A DNA stretch of 64,000 nt from assembly GCF_946478805.1 (NCBI RefSeq), contig NZ_CAMLDC010000014.1, positions 57,165 to 121,164 on the forward strand. Reading direction: 5' to 3'. Both the position numbers and the translations under genes were made by a program. Origin of the DNA: an uncultured Fluviicola sp. (GTDB taxonomy: Bacteria; Bacteroidota; Bacteroidia; Flavobacteriales; Crocinitomicaceae). Positions 39,978-47,756 of this stretch are shown piece after piece; position 1 is the stretch's first letter, and every line of letters starts with the position of its first letter. The notes under the pieces were generated by a model. It was not told the origin of the DNA. It did no database searches and saw only the letters and a program-made list of their open reading frames with translations.

Positions 39978-40634
39978 GTGGAATTTATCAGTTTAATCTT
40001 TCGACTGGGAGTCATTTTAGCGATTTTCAGTTTTATTTGGGGAATTTTGAAATTCGGGGTGGTTTTGCTTCGAGGCGGTGTCCCGATGTCTTATCCTTTG
40101 GCGTTGGCTTTTAAAACCGTCCAATACCTGCTTATTGCAGATGTAGCCATCCTTTTTTGCACGAATAATCCCAACGGGAATTTATCTACATCGATTACAA
40201 CCGGGCTCATTCTACTGACCTATTTTATCGGGAAAGTCCAAAACATGCAATTCAGGGCCATGATGTCCATCCAGATCCAAGGACGAAACCTGGGAGAAAA
40301 CCAAGGACCAAAACCCAAAATGGGAATCGAATTTGGAATCGTTGCCCTGGCGATGGCTGTATTCTGTTTTTTGCTTTGGAAACCTGAGTTTAGAGAAAAT
40401 GCTATTTCTATCTGGTTCTATACCAATATCATTGATATTGAAAGCACCCCTATTTTTGGCTTCATCTTTAAAATAGTCGGTTTCTTCTTCACTATTGGAA
40501 TGCTGCTTCGGATGTTCAATGCCTTAAATGTTATTTTCTCAGGAAAAGCTTTCGGGAAACAGGATAACGAGGATAAACCAACCAAAAATGATCGTTCCGA
40601 TAATCACTTCGACGATTACGAAGAGGTTGATTAA
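39978..40634 (+). CDS. uncharacterised multi-pass membrane protein
   Basis: Inner-membrane protein of 218 aa, not recognised. Four membrane helices are likely: about residues 5-28 (FRLGVILAIFSFIWGILKFGVV), 38-60, 105-122 (FGIVALAMAVFCFLLW) and 160-185 (FGFIFKIVGFFFTIGMLL). The C-terminus is short, acidic and Asn-rich. I chose GTG 39978 (VEFISLIF) because frame extension upstream to 39909 lies across the S46 promoter; an upstream ATG at 39909 is the alternative. The stop overlaps the coaE stop by 3 bp on the opposite strand. Confidence 0.7.
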   Translation: MEFISLIFRLGVILAIFSFIWGILKFGVVLLRGGVPMSYPLALAFKTVQYLLIADVAILFCTNNPNGNLSTSITTGLILLTYFIGKVQNMQFRAMMSIQIQGRNLGENQGPKPKMGIEFGIVALAMAVFCFLLWKPEFRENAISIWFYTNIIDIESTPIFGFIFKIVGFFFTIGMLLRMFNALNVIFSGKAFGKQDNEDKPTKNDRSDNHFDDYEEVD

Positions 40635-41209
40635 GCTATCTTCTTCAGTAAATCCAGGATTTGCGGCACCAGCAGTTGGTTCCCGTCATTGAAGATGATG
40701 TAATCGGTCAGTTTCATTTTTTCTTCTTCGGGTAGTTGCGCATCGAATCTTGCCCGCACTTGTTCGTCTGTGAGCTTATCCCGTTCCTTAATTCGCTGCA
40801 TGCGTACTTTTTCAGGAGCGGTTACTAAAATGATCCCATCGAACGATCGGTAGTTTCCGGTTTCAAATAACAAAGCTGATTCCTGGAATACTAACGGGGA
40901 TTTTTGGTGTTTTACCCAATTTTGAAAATCCGCCCTGACTGCCGGGTGAACCAACTTATTCATGGCTATCCGTTTGGCATCATCCTGGAAAATCCGGGTT
41001 GCGATGTATGATCGATTCAAGTTTGAATTCGTATAGGCTTCCTCTCCGAATAATTGTTTCAACCCGCTGATAATTGACTGATCTTCAGTCATGATATCTT
41101 TTGCCCGCTGATCGGATGAGTATACAGGGTAACCCATCAATTGTAAAATTTTAGATACAATCGATTTTCCCGAACCAATTCCCCCTGTAATTCCTATTAT
41201 TTTTGACAT
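40631..41209 (-). CDS. coaE: dephospho-CoA kinase
   Basis: Last step of CoA synthesis, phosphorylating the 3'-OH of dephospho-CoA; 192 aa, family length. The P-loop GGIGSGKS (about 9-16) is at the N-terminus. Later motifs are YSSDQRAKDI (substrate-binding Asp) and FQESALLFETGNY. RIKERDKLTDEQVRAR is the lid region. The start codon comes one base after the T-tract of a perfect terminator for the upstream siaC-like gene, leaving no room for a leader; see findings. Confidence 0.96.
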   Translation of the reverse strand: MSKIIGITGGIGSGKSIVSKILQLMGYPVYSSDQRAKDIMTEDQSIISGLKQLFGEEAYTNSNLNRSYIATRIFQDDAKRIAMNKLVHPAVRADFQNWVKHQKSPLVFQESALLFETGNYRSFDGIILVTAPEKVRMQRIKERDKLTDEQVRARFDAQLPEEEKMKLTDYIIFNDGNQLLVPQILDLLKKIA

Positions 41210-41214
41210 AAAAA

Positions 41215-41242
41215 AAATCCTCCGTCAGCTGACGGAGGATTT
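41215..41242 (-). terminator. 28-bp palindromic terminator between the siaC-like gene and coaE
   Basis: Perfect palindrome with arms AAATCCTCCGTCAG (41215-41228) and CTGACGGAGGATTT (41229-41242), followed on the minus strand by a T-run (41217-41211). It lies 3 bp past the siaC-like stop and 1 bp before the coaE ATG. Confidence 0.85.
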
Positions 41243-41245
41243 GAA

Positions 41246-41629
41246 TTAAATTTCTTCTACTTCGATGATATTGAAGGGCAAACTGATGATTGCCTGGTAA
41301 TCCTGACCAGCTTCTTCCATATCTTCGTCATCTTCTTCAAAGAACCAGTTCACGATAACTTTCGTTTTGGAACCGGAGATAGCTTCCAGTTTCTTAAACA
41401 AGTCCAAAATGCATTTGGAAGAAGAGGTGTTAAAATATTCGAGCTTCACATCCACAGATGTTTCTCCGATCGGGTCTTTCCCATAGGAATCGATCCAATC
41501 ATTCAAGGGCTTGTAAAATTCCACTGAGTTTTCAGGAATAGAACGACCTTTCAACTCAAGTTTTCCAGTAGTGGCATCAAAATGGATCGAAGGTGTTTTT
41601 GCTGATCCTTCTAGGTGTAAATTTTCCAT
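41246..41629 (-). CDS. siaC: SiaC-family (DUF1987) regulatory phosphoprotein
   Basis: Anti-anti-sigma-like switch protein of 127 aa. In Pseudomonas aeruginosa, SiaC is phosphorylated by SiaB on Thr68 and, when unphosphorylated, activates the diguanylate cyclase SiaD. Here the motif EYFNTSSSKCILDLF puts a threonine at position 68. The N-terminal EFYKPLNDWIDSYG block is also typical. It lies 8 bp after the siaB-like gene. No siaA phosphatase or siaD cyclase is nearby, so the output is unknown. Confidence 0.88.
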   Translation of the reverse strand: MENLHLEGSAKTPSIHFDATTGKLELKGRSIPENSVEFYKPLNDWIDSYGKDPIGETSVDVKLEYFNTSSSKCILDLFKKLEAISGSKTKVIVNWFFEEDDEDMEEAGQDYQAIISLPFNIIEVEEI

Positions 41630-41637
41630 ATTCTTAT

Positions 41638-42195
41638 TTAATCGATTTTTATATTCAAACAGAAAAAACTATTTACATCATTTATTGGTAAAAACTGATA
41701 TTCCAGTTTATTCCCTGATTTTCTTGCAATATCAATCATTCCAAGACCCGCTGTTCCTTTCTCCGATAAGGTTCCGTTACTAAGCACTTCCTGGTAATAC
41801 TTTTTCAATTCTTCCTTGTCCATTCCATTGATGGTGTCCAAGCGCTTTTCCAAATCGACAGCACTTTCTTTATCAATGTAATTTCCGGTTCTAATGACAA
41901 AATGATCCTCGTTCTTGGCAATCATGAATAACGCTGATTTCACCTCAATTCGCGTCATATTACGGTCCTGCTCTTCATTAGAATCTATATGATGATACAA
42001 ATTTTGTAAACATTCAACCAAAACATTGAAAACTTTCTTCTTCAATTTTGGAGACTCGTCCATGTAATCCATCTTAGACTCCATGATTGAAAGAACCGAC
42101 GATAACAATTCCGAAGTAACTACACCTTTAAATGATAACAGGATGTTTTCCCGTTCCATTGTTTGGTATAGTTCGTAGATATCGTTTTTTATCAT
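41638..42195 (-). CDS. siaB: SiaB-family protein kinase
   Basis: 185-aa protein of the SiaB family, with a histidine-kinase-like ATPase fold that phosphorylates SiaC. The N-box NVLVECLQNLYHHI (about residue 57) and the ATP-lid region GTAGLGMIDIARKSG are visible. It is immediately followed by the siaC-like gene. A -7 box TATATTTG lies at 42216-42223, 20 nt upstream. Family membership is well supported; the signalling context in Bacteroidota is not known to me. Confidence 0.85.
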   Translation of the reverse strand: MIKNDIYELYQTMERENILLSFKGVVTSELLSSVLSIMESKMDYMDESPKLKKKVFNVLVECLQNLYHHIDSNEEQDRNMTRIEVKSALFMIAKNEDHFVIRTGNYIDKESAVDLEKRLDTINGMDKEELKKYYQEVLSNGTLSEKGTAGLGMIDIARKSGNKLEYQFLPINDVNSFFCLNIKID

Positions 42196-42215
42196 TGCTA
42201 GTTTTCGAAGTGCAA

Positions 42216-42223
42216 CAAATATA
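42216..42223 (-). promoter_or_regulatory. TAnnTTTG -7 box of the siaB-siaC operon
   Basis: The minus strand reads TATATTTG 20 nt before ATG 42195. No good TTG is found at the -33 position. Confidence 0.45.
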
Positions 42224-42334
42224 ATAATCCTATCGAACTAATTTTGGTATTCGCCGAAAAAAATGAGCAGATGGTAGAATTTTTAATTGGGATTCATCAA
42301 CTGAGTACCTACCCAACTTTCAGCTCCAAATTCC

Positions 42335-42364
42335 TTGTGTTTCTTGCAAGTTTTCGTACTTTTG
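42335..42364 (+). promoter_or_regulatory. methyltransferase promoter (TTG-N19-TACTTTTG)
   Basis: TTG at 42335-42337, a 19-nt spacer and TACTTTTG at 42357-42364, close to the Bacteroidota consensus. ATG 42370 follows after 5 nt, so the transcript should be leaderless or nearly so. Confidence 0.68.
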
Positions 42365-42369
42365 CAACA

Positions 42370-43113
42370 ATGATGCATTTAGACAAGCAAAAAGAATGGT
42401 TTTCAACCTGGTTCGATTCCCCGTTCTATCATGTATTGTATGATGAACGAAACGACCGGGAAGCAAATGAATTCCTGAATAACTTGGTGGCTTTGCTCAA
42501 TCCGGAACCCGGAGCGAGCGCTTTGGACCTGGCGTGCGGTGCCGGAAGACATTCCAGGGCCCTCGCATCTCATGGACTGAAAGTTTCCGGTTGTGACTTG
42601 TCACCGAACAGTATCGAAGAAGCTAAGAAGCATTCCGGTTCGGATCTTACTTTTTTTGTGCACGACATGCGCGAAAAATTGGATGAGAACTATCAATATG
42701 TTTTCAATCTGTTTACAAGTTTCGGGTATTTCGAAGATGTGTGCGAAAATGCAAAAGTTCTGAAAAGTGTTTCCAATGCATTGATTGAACCGGGAATCCT
42801 GGTAATCGATTTCATGAATGCTCATAAAGTGGTTCGCAATTTGCGTTCCCGTCAGGAAATTAAAAAATGTGACATCCTGTTCCATATCAAGAAAGAGGTG
42901 TTAAATGGCCGGATCATTAAGACCATTGCTTTCGAATACCAAGGAAAATCGTATTTCTTCCAGGAGAAAGTCCAGGCATTGGAACTTTCCGATTTTGAAA
43001 AATTATTGTCCGACGCAAACTTTGAGATTCAGCAACTGGCTGGAAATTATCAACTGGAACCTTTCGACCTGGAGCAATCCGATCGCTTAATCCTTATCTG
43101 CAAAAAGAAATGA
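42370..43113 (+). CDS. class I SAM-dependent methyltransferase
   Basis: 247-aa methyltransferase of unknown substrate. Motif I is ALDLACGAGRHSRALASHGLKVSGCDLSPNSIEEAK (split here across the first strand, Gly loop and acidic end of the second strand). Motif IV-like FNLFTSFGYF follows. The N-terminal WFDSPFYHVLYDERN motif is shared by a Bacteroidota methyltransferase group. The start is 42370 (MMHLDKQKEW; 42373 also possible) because the promoter ends at 42364; an ATG at 42244 is upstream of the promoter. It overlaps the ZIP gene by 4 bp (ATGA). Confidence 0.88.
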   Translation: MMHLDKQKEWFSTWFDSPFYHVLYDERNDREANEFLNNLVALLNPEPGASALDLACGAGRHSRALASHGLKVSGCDLSPNSIEEAKKHSGSDLTFFVHDMREKLDENYQYVFNLFTSFGYFEDVCENAKVLKSVSNALIEPGILVIDFMNAHKVVRNLRSRQEIKKCDILFHIKKEVLNGRIIKTIAFEYQGKSYFFQEKVQALELSDFEKLLSDANFEIQQLAGNYQLEPFDLEQSDRLILICKKK

Positions 43114-43847
43114 CCGAATCGATTACAACCATTTTCTTTTTGATCCTATCCGTTGTGATAGGTGGTCTTCTTGTTGTTTTCCTTGAAAAGAAAAACCAAA
43201 CAACATTCATCAAATTGTCTCTTGCTTTCAGTGGCGGATTTCTTTTAGCCATCGCCTTTATTCATTTTTTACCCGAATTATATGCCGAGCAGCATACTTC
43301 TATCGGAGTCTGGGTATTGGTTGGCTTTTTGGTTCAATTATTCCTGGAATATTTTTCCGGGGGTATCGAGCACGGACATATCCACGCACATGCAAACAAG
43401 AAAATCCCATATGGTTTATTGATTTCCTTAAGCATTCATTCATTTATCGAAGGAATTCCTTTGGCAAATAGCGCCATACATGGGCACGATCACGATCACC
43501 TGATCGGACAGCATCACAATTCGCTTTTACTGGGAATCATCCTGCATCAACTTCCCGTCGCCATTGCGCTGATGACTTTGTTGAGACAGTCGCTCATCAA
43601 ATCAAGTACCTCCTGGATCCTCCTGACCGTATTCGGATTGATGACACCATTCGGATTGATCTTCGGTAAACTCATCCCGATGGATTCATCCATTCCATTC
43701 ATGGATATCCTACTTGCCTTGGTTGTCGGAATGTTCTTACACATTTCCACCACCATTATTTTTGAAACAAATGAAAATCATCGTTTCAATCTCGCAAAAT
43801 TGACCGCGATATTATTGGGAGTCGGTTTAAGTGCCGGACTTATCTAA
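43110..43847 (+). CDS. ZIP-family divalent metal transporter
   Basis: Inner-membrane transporter for zinc or related metals, 245 aa, about eight helices. The metal-binding helices are marked by HSFIEGIPLANSAI and HQLPVAIALMTLL, the two ZIP hallmarks, and by ALAFSGGFLLAIAFIHFLPE near the N-terminus. A His-rich loop (EHGHIHAHANKK and HGHDHDHLIGQHHN) probably captures metal. It is translationally coupled to the methyltransferase. Confidence 0.93.
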   Translation: MTESITTIFFLILSVVIGGLLVVFLEKKNQTTFIKLSLAFSGGFLLAIAFIHFLPELYAEQHTSIGVWVLVGFLVQLFLEYFSGGIEHGHIHAHANKKIPYGLLISLSIHSFIEGIPLANSAIHGHDHDHLIGQHHNSLLLGIILHQLPVAIALMTLLRQSLIKSSTSWILLTVFGLMTPFGLIFGKLIPMDSSIPFMDILLALVVGMFLHISTTIIFETNENHRFNLAKLTAILLGVGLSAGLI

Positions 43848-43936
43848 AAGTTAGAAGGGTTCAAAAAGTTTAAAGTGTTCCATTTTGACATTTGAACGAA
43901 TCATATATTTTTTAATTTTACCTAAAAAATCAACTC

Positions 43937-44593
43937 ATGAAGATTCTCTTCTCTCTTGCATTAATCATTTGCGGTATTACATTATTCGCTTTTAAATCAT
44001 TCGAGTCAAGTTTACTGAACGGTGGTTTTTCATGGACCATGTCCAAACTATTGCCGTATCTGACACTTGTAATTGGCGGGATTCTCCTGGCTTATTCATT
44101 CATGAAGATATTCAAGATCAGGTTAGTGATTGCCAAACTGATTATTGGACTGGTTCTATTTGCAGCTCCATTTGCAATTGGGTTTGCTTTACATCCGATC
44201 TTTGAAGGAGATTTCAGTTCGGAAGGTACAGAAGTAAAAGAAAGTACCGTGAAAGTGGATGCAAAATATGACTTGCTTATTGTGACCATTCCGGATTGTC
44301 CGTTTTGCCTGGAATCTATCACCCGACTGAAGCTGATTAAAAAACGCAATCCTAACATTCAGATGCTTTTTTCAGTTTGTTCAGGAGATGAACAAAAATT
44401 AAGCTTGTATCGCGAGTTGATTGCCGGTGATTTCGATATCGCTTTGGCAAAAGACATCGAAGCATCTGTGAAATTAGCAGAAGGCCATTTCCCTACTTTC
44501 GTACAATTGAAAAAAGGTCTTCCTGCCTATAAATGGTCGAATGATCAATTTGGGGCAGGAGCAATTGATGAGTTGGAAAGTGGAATCAAGTAA
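43937..44593 (+). CDS. membrane-anchored thioredoxin-like protein with CPFC motif
   Basis: 218-aa protein, not assigned to a named family. Three hydrophobic segments (about 2-16, 33-53, 61-80) form a membrane part. A soluble domain then begins YDLLIVTIPDCPFCLESITRLKLIKKRNPNIQML with a CxxC pair of thioredoxin type (DCPFC, about residue 119) and ends with a beta-strand region HFPTFVQLKKGLPAYKW recalling a thioredoxin cis-Pro turn. The cis-Pro would be in HFPTF. It could be a periplasmic or cytoplasmic thiol protein; orientation is unclear. It is separated from the ZIP gene by 89 bp containing GTTCAAAAAG-type repeat words. Confidence 0.72.
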   Translation: MKILFSLALIICGITLFAFKSFESSLLNGGFSWTMSKLLPYLTLVIGGILLAYSFMKIFKIRLVIAKLIIGLVLFAAPFAIGFALHPIFEGDFSSEGTEVKESTVKVDAKYDLLIVTIPDCPFCLESITRLKLIKKRNPNIQMLFSVCSGDEQKLSLYRELIAGDFDIALAKDIEASVKLAEGHFPTFVQLKKGLPAYKWSNDQFGAGAIDELESGIK

Positions 44594-44716
44594 ATCTTCA
44601 GTCTGCCAAGAGATCGATTCAGCCAGCTTACATTCTGCTCTAACACTGGACAAATAGACACATGCCTATCCGTATTTAGAGGGTAGTATGAGAGTTCTTT
44701 GAGAAGAAAACCCTGA

Positions 44717-45736
44717 TTATGCTTTTCGAATTAAATCTTCCAGGCAATCTATAAACCTCGGGTGATCATTTGAACTCGGAACCAACTGTACTTTTTCACC
44801 ACCATTTTCTTCAAAGATTTCCTGATATTCCCCACCGATCTCGATCAAGGTTTCCAGGCAATCTGCAACGAAAGCCGGACTAAAAGCCAATACGCGTTTC
44901 TTTCCTTCTTTCCCCCATTGCTCGATGACCTTGTCGGAAAACGGATGGATCCACTTTTCATCCAATCGGGATTGAAAACTCACGATGTATTGATCTTCCG
45001 TCAAACCTAATTTTGCAGCGATCAAGCGAGTCGTTTCATAGCTGGTAGCTTTGTAACAGAACTTGTTTTCTTCCGTAATTCCCTTTTCACAATCGTGATC
45101 CGAACAAAGACCTTCTTCATACACCTTATCGACTTGTCTTTCTGGTAAACCGTGATACGAAAACATGATCTTATCGTAAGAAGCGATGTCGAATTCCTTC
45201 GCTCTTTCGACAATTGAATCGATGTAACCTTCGTGGTTGTAGAATTGAGAAATAACCTTGATTTCAGGAATTACCCACCATTTTTGAATAATCTCCATTG
45301 CTTTTTCAACTGCAGAACCGGTCGAAGCACTTGCATACTGTGGAAATAAGGGTAGAATGATAATCTGCTCGTAATTGGCTTTTTTCATGCGATCCAAAAC
45401 AGATTCCATGGAGGGATTTTGATAGCGCATCGCCATTTCAACCGTTACATTTTCTGAATCAAATCGCTTTTGAAGTAAACGTGTCGCTTCTTCCGTGTAG
45501 GTCAGTAGAGGCGATTTCCCTTTACCAAGATCCCAAAGTTGTTTATAGATCTTTGCCGATTTGGGAGTCCGGAACGGAACAATAATCCCCCGAACAAGCA
45601 ACAAACGGGAAAAAAAAGGAATATCAATTACGCGGGGATCCATCAGGAATTCCTTCAGGTAACGACGAACATCGCTGTTTTTCGGGCTATCCGGAGTTCC
45701 TAGTTGAATCAATAATACACCAATCTTTTTGCTCAT
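44717..45736 (-). CDS. hemH: ferrochelatase
   Basis: Inserts Fe2+ into protoporphyrin IX in heme synthesis; 339 aa. Family landmarks are GVLLIQLGTPDSP at the N-terminus, RYQNPSMESVLDRM, LPLFPQYASASTGSA, the catalytic-His motif MFSYHGLPERQV and DEKWIHPFSDKVIEQW near the C-terminus, followed by AFSPAFVADCLETLIEI. A second Cys-rich stretch (CSDHDCEKGITEENKFC) between the two halves may bind an iron-sulfur cluster, as in some bacterial ferrochelatases. A -7 box lies at 45757-45764. Confidence 0.97.
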   Translation of the reverse strand: MSKKIGVLLIQLGTPDSPKNSDVRRYLKEFLMDPRVIDIPFFSRLLLVRGIIVPFRTPKSAKIYKQLWDLGKGKSPLLTYTEEATRLLQKRFDSENVTVEMAMRYQNPSMESVLDRMKKANYEQIIILPLFPQYASASTGSAVEKAMEIIQKWWVIPEIKVISQFYNHEGYIDSIVERAKEFDIASYDKIMFSYHGLPERQVDKVYEEGLCSDHDCEKGITEENKFCYKATSYETTRLIAAKLGLTEDQYIVSFQSRLDEKWIHPFSDKVIEQWGKEGKKRVLAFSPAFVADCLETLIEIGGEYQEIFEENGGEKVQLVPSSNDHPRFIDCLEDLIRKA

Positions 45737-45756
45737 CTTATTCGTTTAAGGCAGTG

Positions 45757-45764
45757 CAAAAATA
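45757..45764 (-). promoter_or_regulatory. TAnnTTTG -7 box of hemH
   Basis: The minus strand reads TATTTTTG 20 nt before ATG 45736; a TTTTTG 15 nt further upstream is a slightly short-spaced -33 candidate. Confidence 0.5.
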
Positions 45765-45820
45765 CGGAAAAGCGAAGTACAAAAACTGATGCAGGTCATT
45801 CTTTGGAGAGAATTCAAATA

Positions 45821-45972
45821 TCCTCCCCCTCATTCCCCCTCCGAAGGGGGAAGCCAATGATTTCTCTTTAAAGATTGATCTGATTTCAAAATATTAATTG
45901 ACCAGATCTCAAATTTGCTTAATTCCCGGGGAATTAAAATCTCCCCCTTCCGAGGGGGATGAAAGAGGGAGT
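45821..45972. repeat. about 150-bp inverted-repeat intergenic element (MITE-like)
   Basis: The left end 45821-45852 (CCCCCTCATTCCCCCTCC core, then GAAGGGGGAA) and the right end 45940-45972 (CTCCCCCTTCCGAGGGGGAT, then GAAAGAGGGA) are imperfect inverted copies. Each end contains its own small CCCCCTCCGAAGGGGG-type hairpin. The interior is A/T-rich with a palindrome at 45919-45937 (TTAATTCCCGGGGAATTAA). There is no coding capacity. It lies between hemH and lpdA, both on the minus strand. Confidence 0.65.
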
Positions 45973-45983
45973 ACAAAAAAAAA

Positions 45984-46002
45984 GCATCCGTAAAACGAAT
46001 GC
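45984..46002 (-). terminator. intrinsic terminator after lpdA
   Basis: Arms GCATCCGT (45984-45991) and ACGAATGC (45995-46002) with one mismatch, followed on the minus strand by a nine-T run (A-run 45975-45983). It lies 23 bp past the lpdA stop. Confidence 0.7.
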
Positions 46003-46025
46003 CTTCCCCAAAATGTATTTAAATC

Positions 46026-47429
46026 TTAAATATGCAATGCTCTATCTCCGGTTGCAGCAAGTGCCGCTTCTTTGATTGCTTCCGAGAATGTCGGATGTCC
46101 GTGACAAATACGGGAAATATCTTCAGCGGATGCGCGGAATTCCATCGCAGTGACTGCTTCCATGATCATATCCGCAGCACGTGCAGCGATCATGTGAACT
46201 CCTAATACCTCATCTGTTTTCGCATCTGCCAAAATTTTGACAAATCCTGCAATATCCATGGAAGCTCTCGCTCTTCCCAATGCTTTCATAGGGAAAGAAC
46301 CCGCTTTGTATTCGACACCGGCAGCTTTCAGCTCTTCTTCTGTCTTACCAACGGAAGCGATCTCCGGCCAGGTGTAAACTACCCCCGGAATCAAATTGTA
46401 ATTGATATGCGGTTTTTGTCCTACCAATTGCTCAGCAACCATTACTCCTTCTTCTTCGGCTTTGTGGGCAAGCATTGCTCCACGCACTACATCTCCGATT
46501 GCATAGATATTCGGAACTGTTGTTTGCAGGTGGTCGTTCACATCAATTTGTCCGCGATTGTTTGCAGCTAAACCGATGTTCTCCAATCCCAATCCTTCCG
46601 TGTATGCTTTACGTCCTACAGCTACCAAACAATAGTCTGCTTCCAAAGTAACCTCTTCATTCTTTTTGTTCAATGCAGTCAGTTTCACTCCATTTCCGGT
46701 GTTCTCAACTTTCTGAACCTTATGCTCCAAATGGAATTTAAATCCTTCTTTTTTCAGGATCTTTGTCAACTCTTTTCCTAAAGAGAAATCCATTGTAGGA
46801 AGAATATTCGGTGCAAATTCCACCACTTCTACTTCTGTACCCAATCGCGCATAAACAGATCCAAGTTCCAAACCGATAACTCCACCTCCAATGACAATCA
46901 TCCGTTTCGGGATTTCTGTCATTTTCAATGCTTCAGTTGAAGTAATGATGCGTTTTTTATCCGGTTCCATTCCAGGGAAGAAATTCGGTTTTGAACCTGT
47001 AGCAATAATGGTGTTCTTAGCGGTAATATTGGTACTGTTTCCCTGATCGTCTTTGATTGCGATTGTAGTTTTATCTACAAAAGAACCGACACCCTGGTAA
47101 ACTGTCACCTTGTTTTTGTCCATTAGGAACTTGACACCGTTACATGTTTGAGCAACAACTTCTTCCTTACGGGCAATCATTTGAGTGATATCAGCCTCTA
47201 CATTATCCACTTTGATCCCATGAGTTGCAAAATTGTGTTTTGCATTGAAAAAGTGTTCTGATGAATCCAACAAGGCTTTCGAAGGAATACATCCTACGTT
47301 TAAACAAGTTCCTCCAAGAGTTGGGTATTTTTCGATCAAAGCAGTATTCAATCCTAATTGTGCACAGCGAAGAGCAGCTACATATCCACCAGGACCAGAA
47401 CCGATAATCGCAACGTCAAACGTACTCAT
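46026..47429 (-). CDS. lpdA: dihydrolipoyl dehydrogenase (E3)
   Basis: FAD disulfide reductase reoxidising lipoyl groups of 2-oxoacid dehydrogenases and the glycine cleavage system; 467 aa. The FAD motif is IIGSGPGGYVAALRCAQ. The redox pair is Cys42/Cys47 in GGTCLNVGCIPSKALL. The NAD motif IGGGVIGLELGSVYARLG lies mid-protein, and the C-terminal active-site pair is in CHGHPTFSEAIKEAAL (His with Glu). It is monocistronic with a terminator. lipA, which makes the lipoyl cofactor, lies 1.3 kb away. Confidence 0.98.
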   Translation of the reverse strand: MSTFDVAIIGSGPGGYVAALRCAQLGLNTALIEKYPTLGGTCLNVGCIPSKALLDSSEHFFNAKHNFATHGIKVDNVEADITQMIARKEEVVAQTCNGVKFLMDKNKVTVYQGVGSFVDKTTIAIKDDQGNSTNITAKNTIIATGSKPNFFPGMEPDKKRIITSTEALKMTEIPKRMIVIGGGVIGLELGSVYARLGTEVEVVEFAPNILPTMDFSLGKELTKILKKEGFKFHLEHKVQKVENTGNGVKLTALNKKNEEVTLEADYCLVAVGRKAYTEGLGLENIGLAANNRGQIDVNDHLQTTVPNIYAIGDVVRGAMLAHKAEEEGVMVAEQLVGQKPHINYNLIPGVVYTWPEIASVGKTEEELKAAGVEYKAGSFPMKALGRARASMDIAGFVKILADAKTDEVLGVHMIAARAADMIMEAVTAMEFRASAEDISRICHGHPTFSEAIKEAALAATGDRALHI

Positions 47430-47560
47430 AGTTTCAATTTCTAAAATGTGGGATAAAGGTACATATTAATTGAAAAGTGAGAATTGAAAAGTGAAAAGAA
47501 TGTGGGTGGAATTGCTAAAAGGCCGTTGATATAGGAATGTGATAATGATTGTTTTTAAGC

Positions 47561-47668
47561 TTAAAAAACATATGCCACACCTGCATAGTAAACATTTTCT
47601 GTTACCAAACTACCTGTAACGCAATTGATCCAAAAACGGGAAAATCGCACTCGCTTTAAGGGAGTCAT
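47561..47668 (-). pseudogene. possible 3' relic of an outer-membrane barrel gene
   Basis: A 35-codon minus-strand frame ends ENVYYAGVAYVF-stop, with RFSRFWINCVTGSLVT before it. Alternating aromatic strands and a terminal Phe are what the last two strands of a Bacteroidota barrel look like. An in-frame stop lies just upstream of the only ATG, and nothing similar continues beyond. It could be a gene remnant left by a deletion, or chance. The rest of the 327-bp gap (47430-47756) holds GAATTGAAAAGTG repeat words near lpdA, a GTTTTTAAGCTTAAAAAAC palindrome at 47551-47569 and the promoter of the next gene. Confidence 0.35.
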
Positions 47669-47696
47669 GAAAAACAGTATCAATAACAGGTGAAAA

Positions 47697-47728
47697 TTTG
47701 GTTAATAAAATTAACTAGTTTATATTTA
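47697..47728 (+). promoter_or_regulatory. promoter of the membrane protein/regulator pair
   Basis: TTTG at 47697-47700, a 20-nt spacer and TATATTTA at 47721-47728, one mismatch from TAnnTTTG. The leader to ATG 47757 is about 25 nt. Confidence 0.5.
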
Positions 47729-47756
47729 CAACAAATCTTGAAATGAAACTGAAATT

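Noticed and set aside
39899..40015. Upstream in-frame ATG of the S46 peptidase
   Set aside because: It lies upstream of the promoter and would bury the signal peptide 39 residues inside the protein.
42244..42369. Upstream in-frame ATG of the methyltransferase
   Set aside because: It precedes a near-ideal TTG-N19-TAnnTTTG promoter and adds non-homologous residues.
44594..44716. Possible small RNA in the gap before hemH
   Set aside because: No promoter, terminator or stable fold could be made out by eye.
45821..45972. CRISPR array or transposon with terminal repeats
   Set aside because: No regular spacers and no transposase; it is better described as a short noncoding inverted-repeat element.
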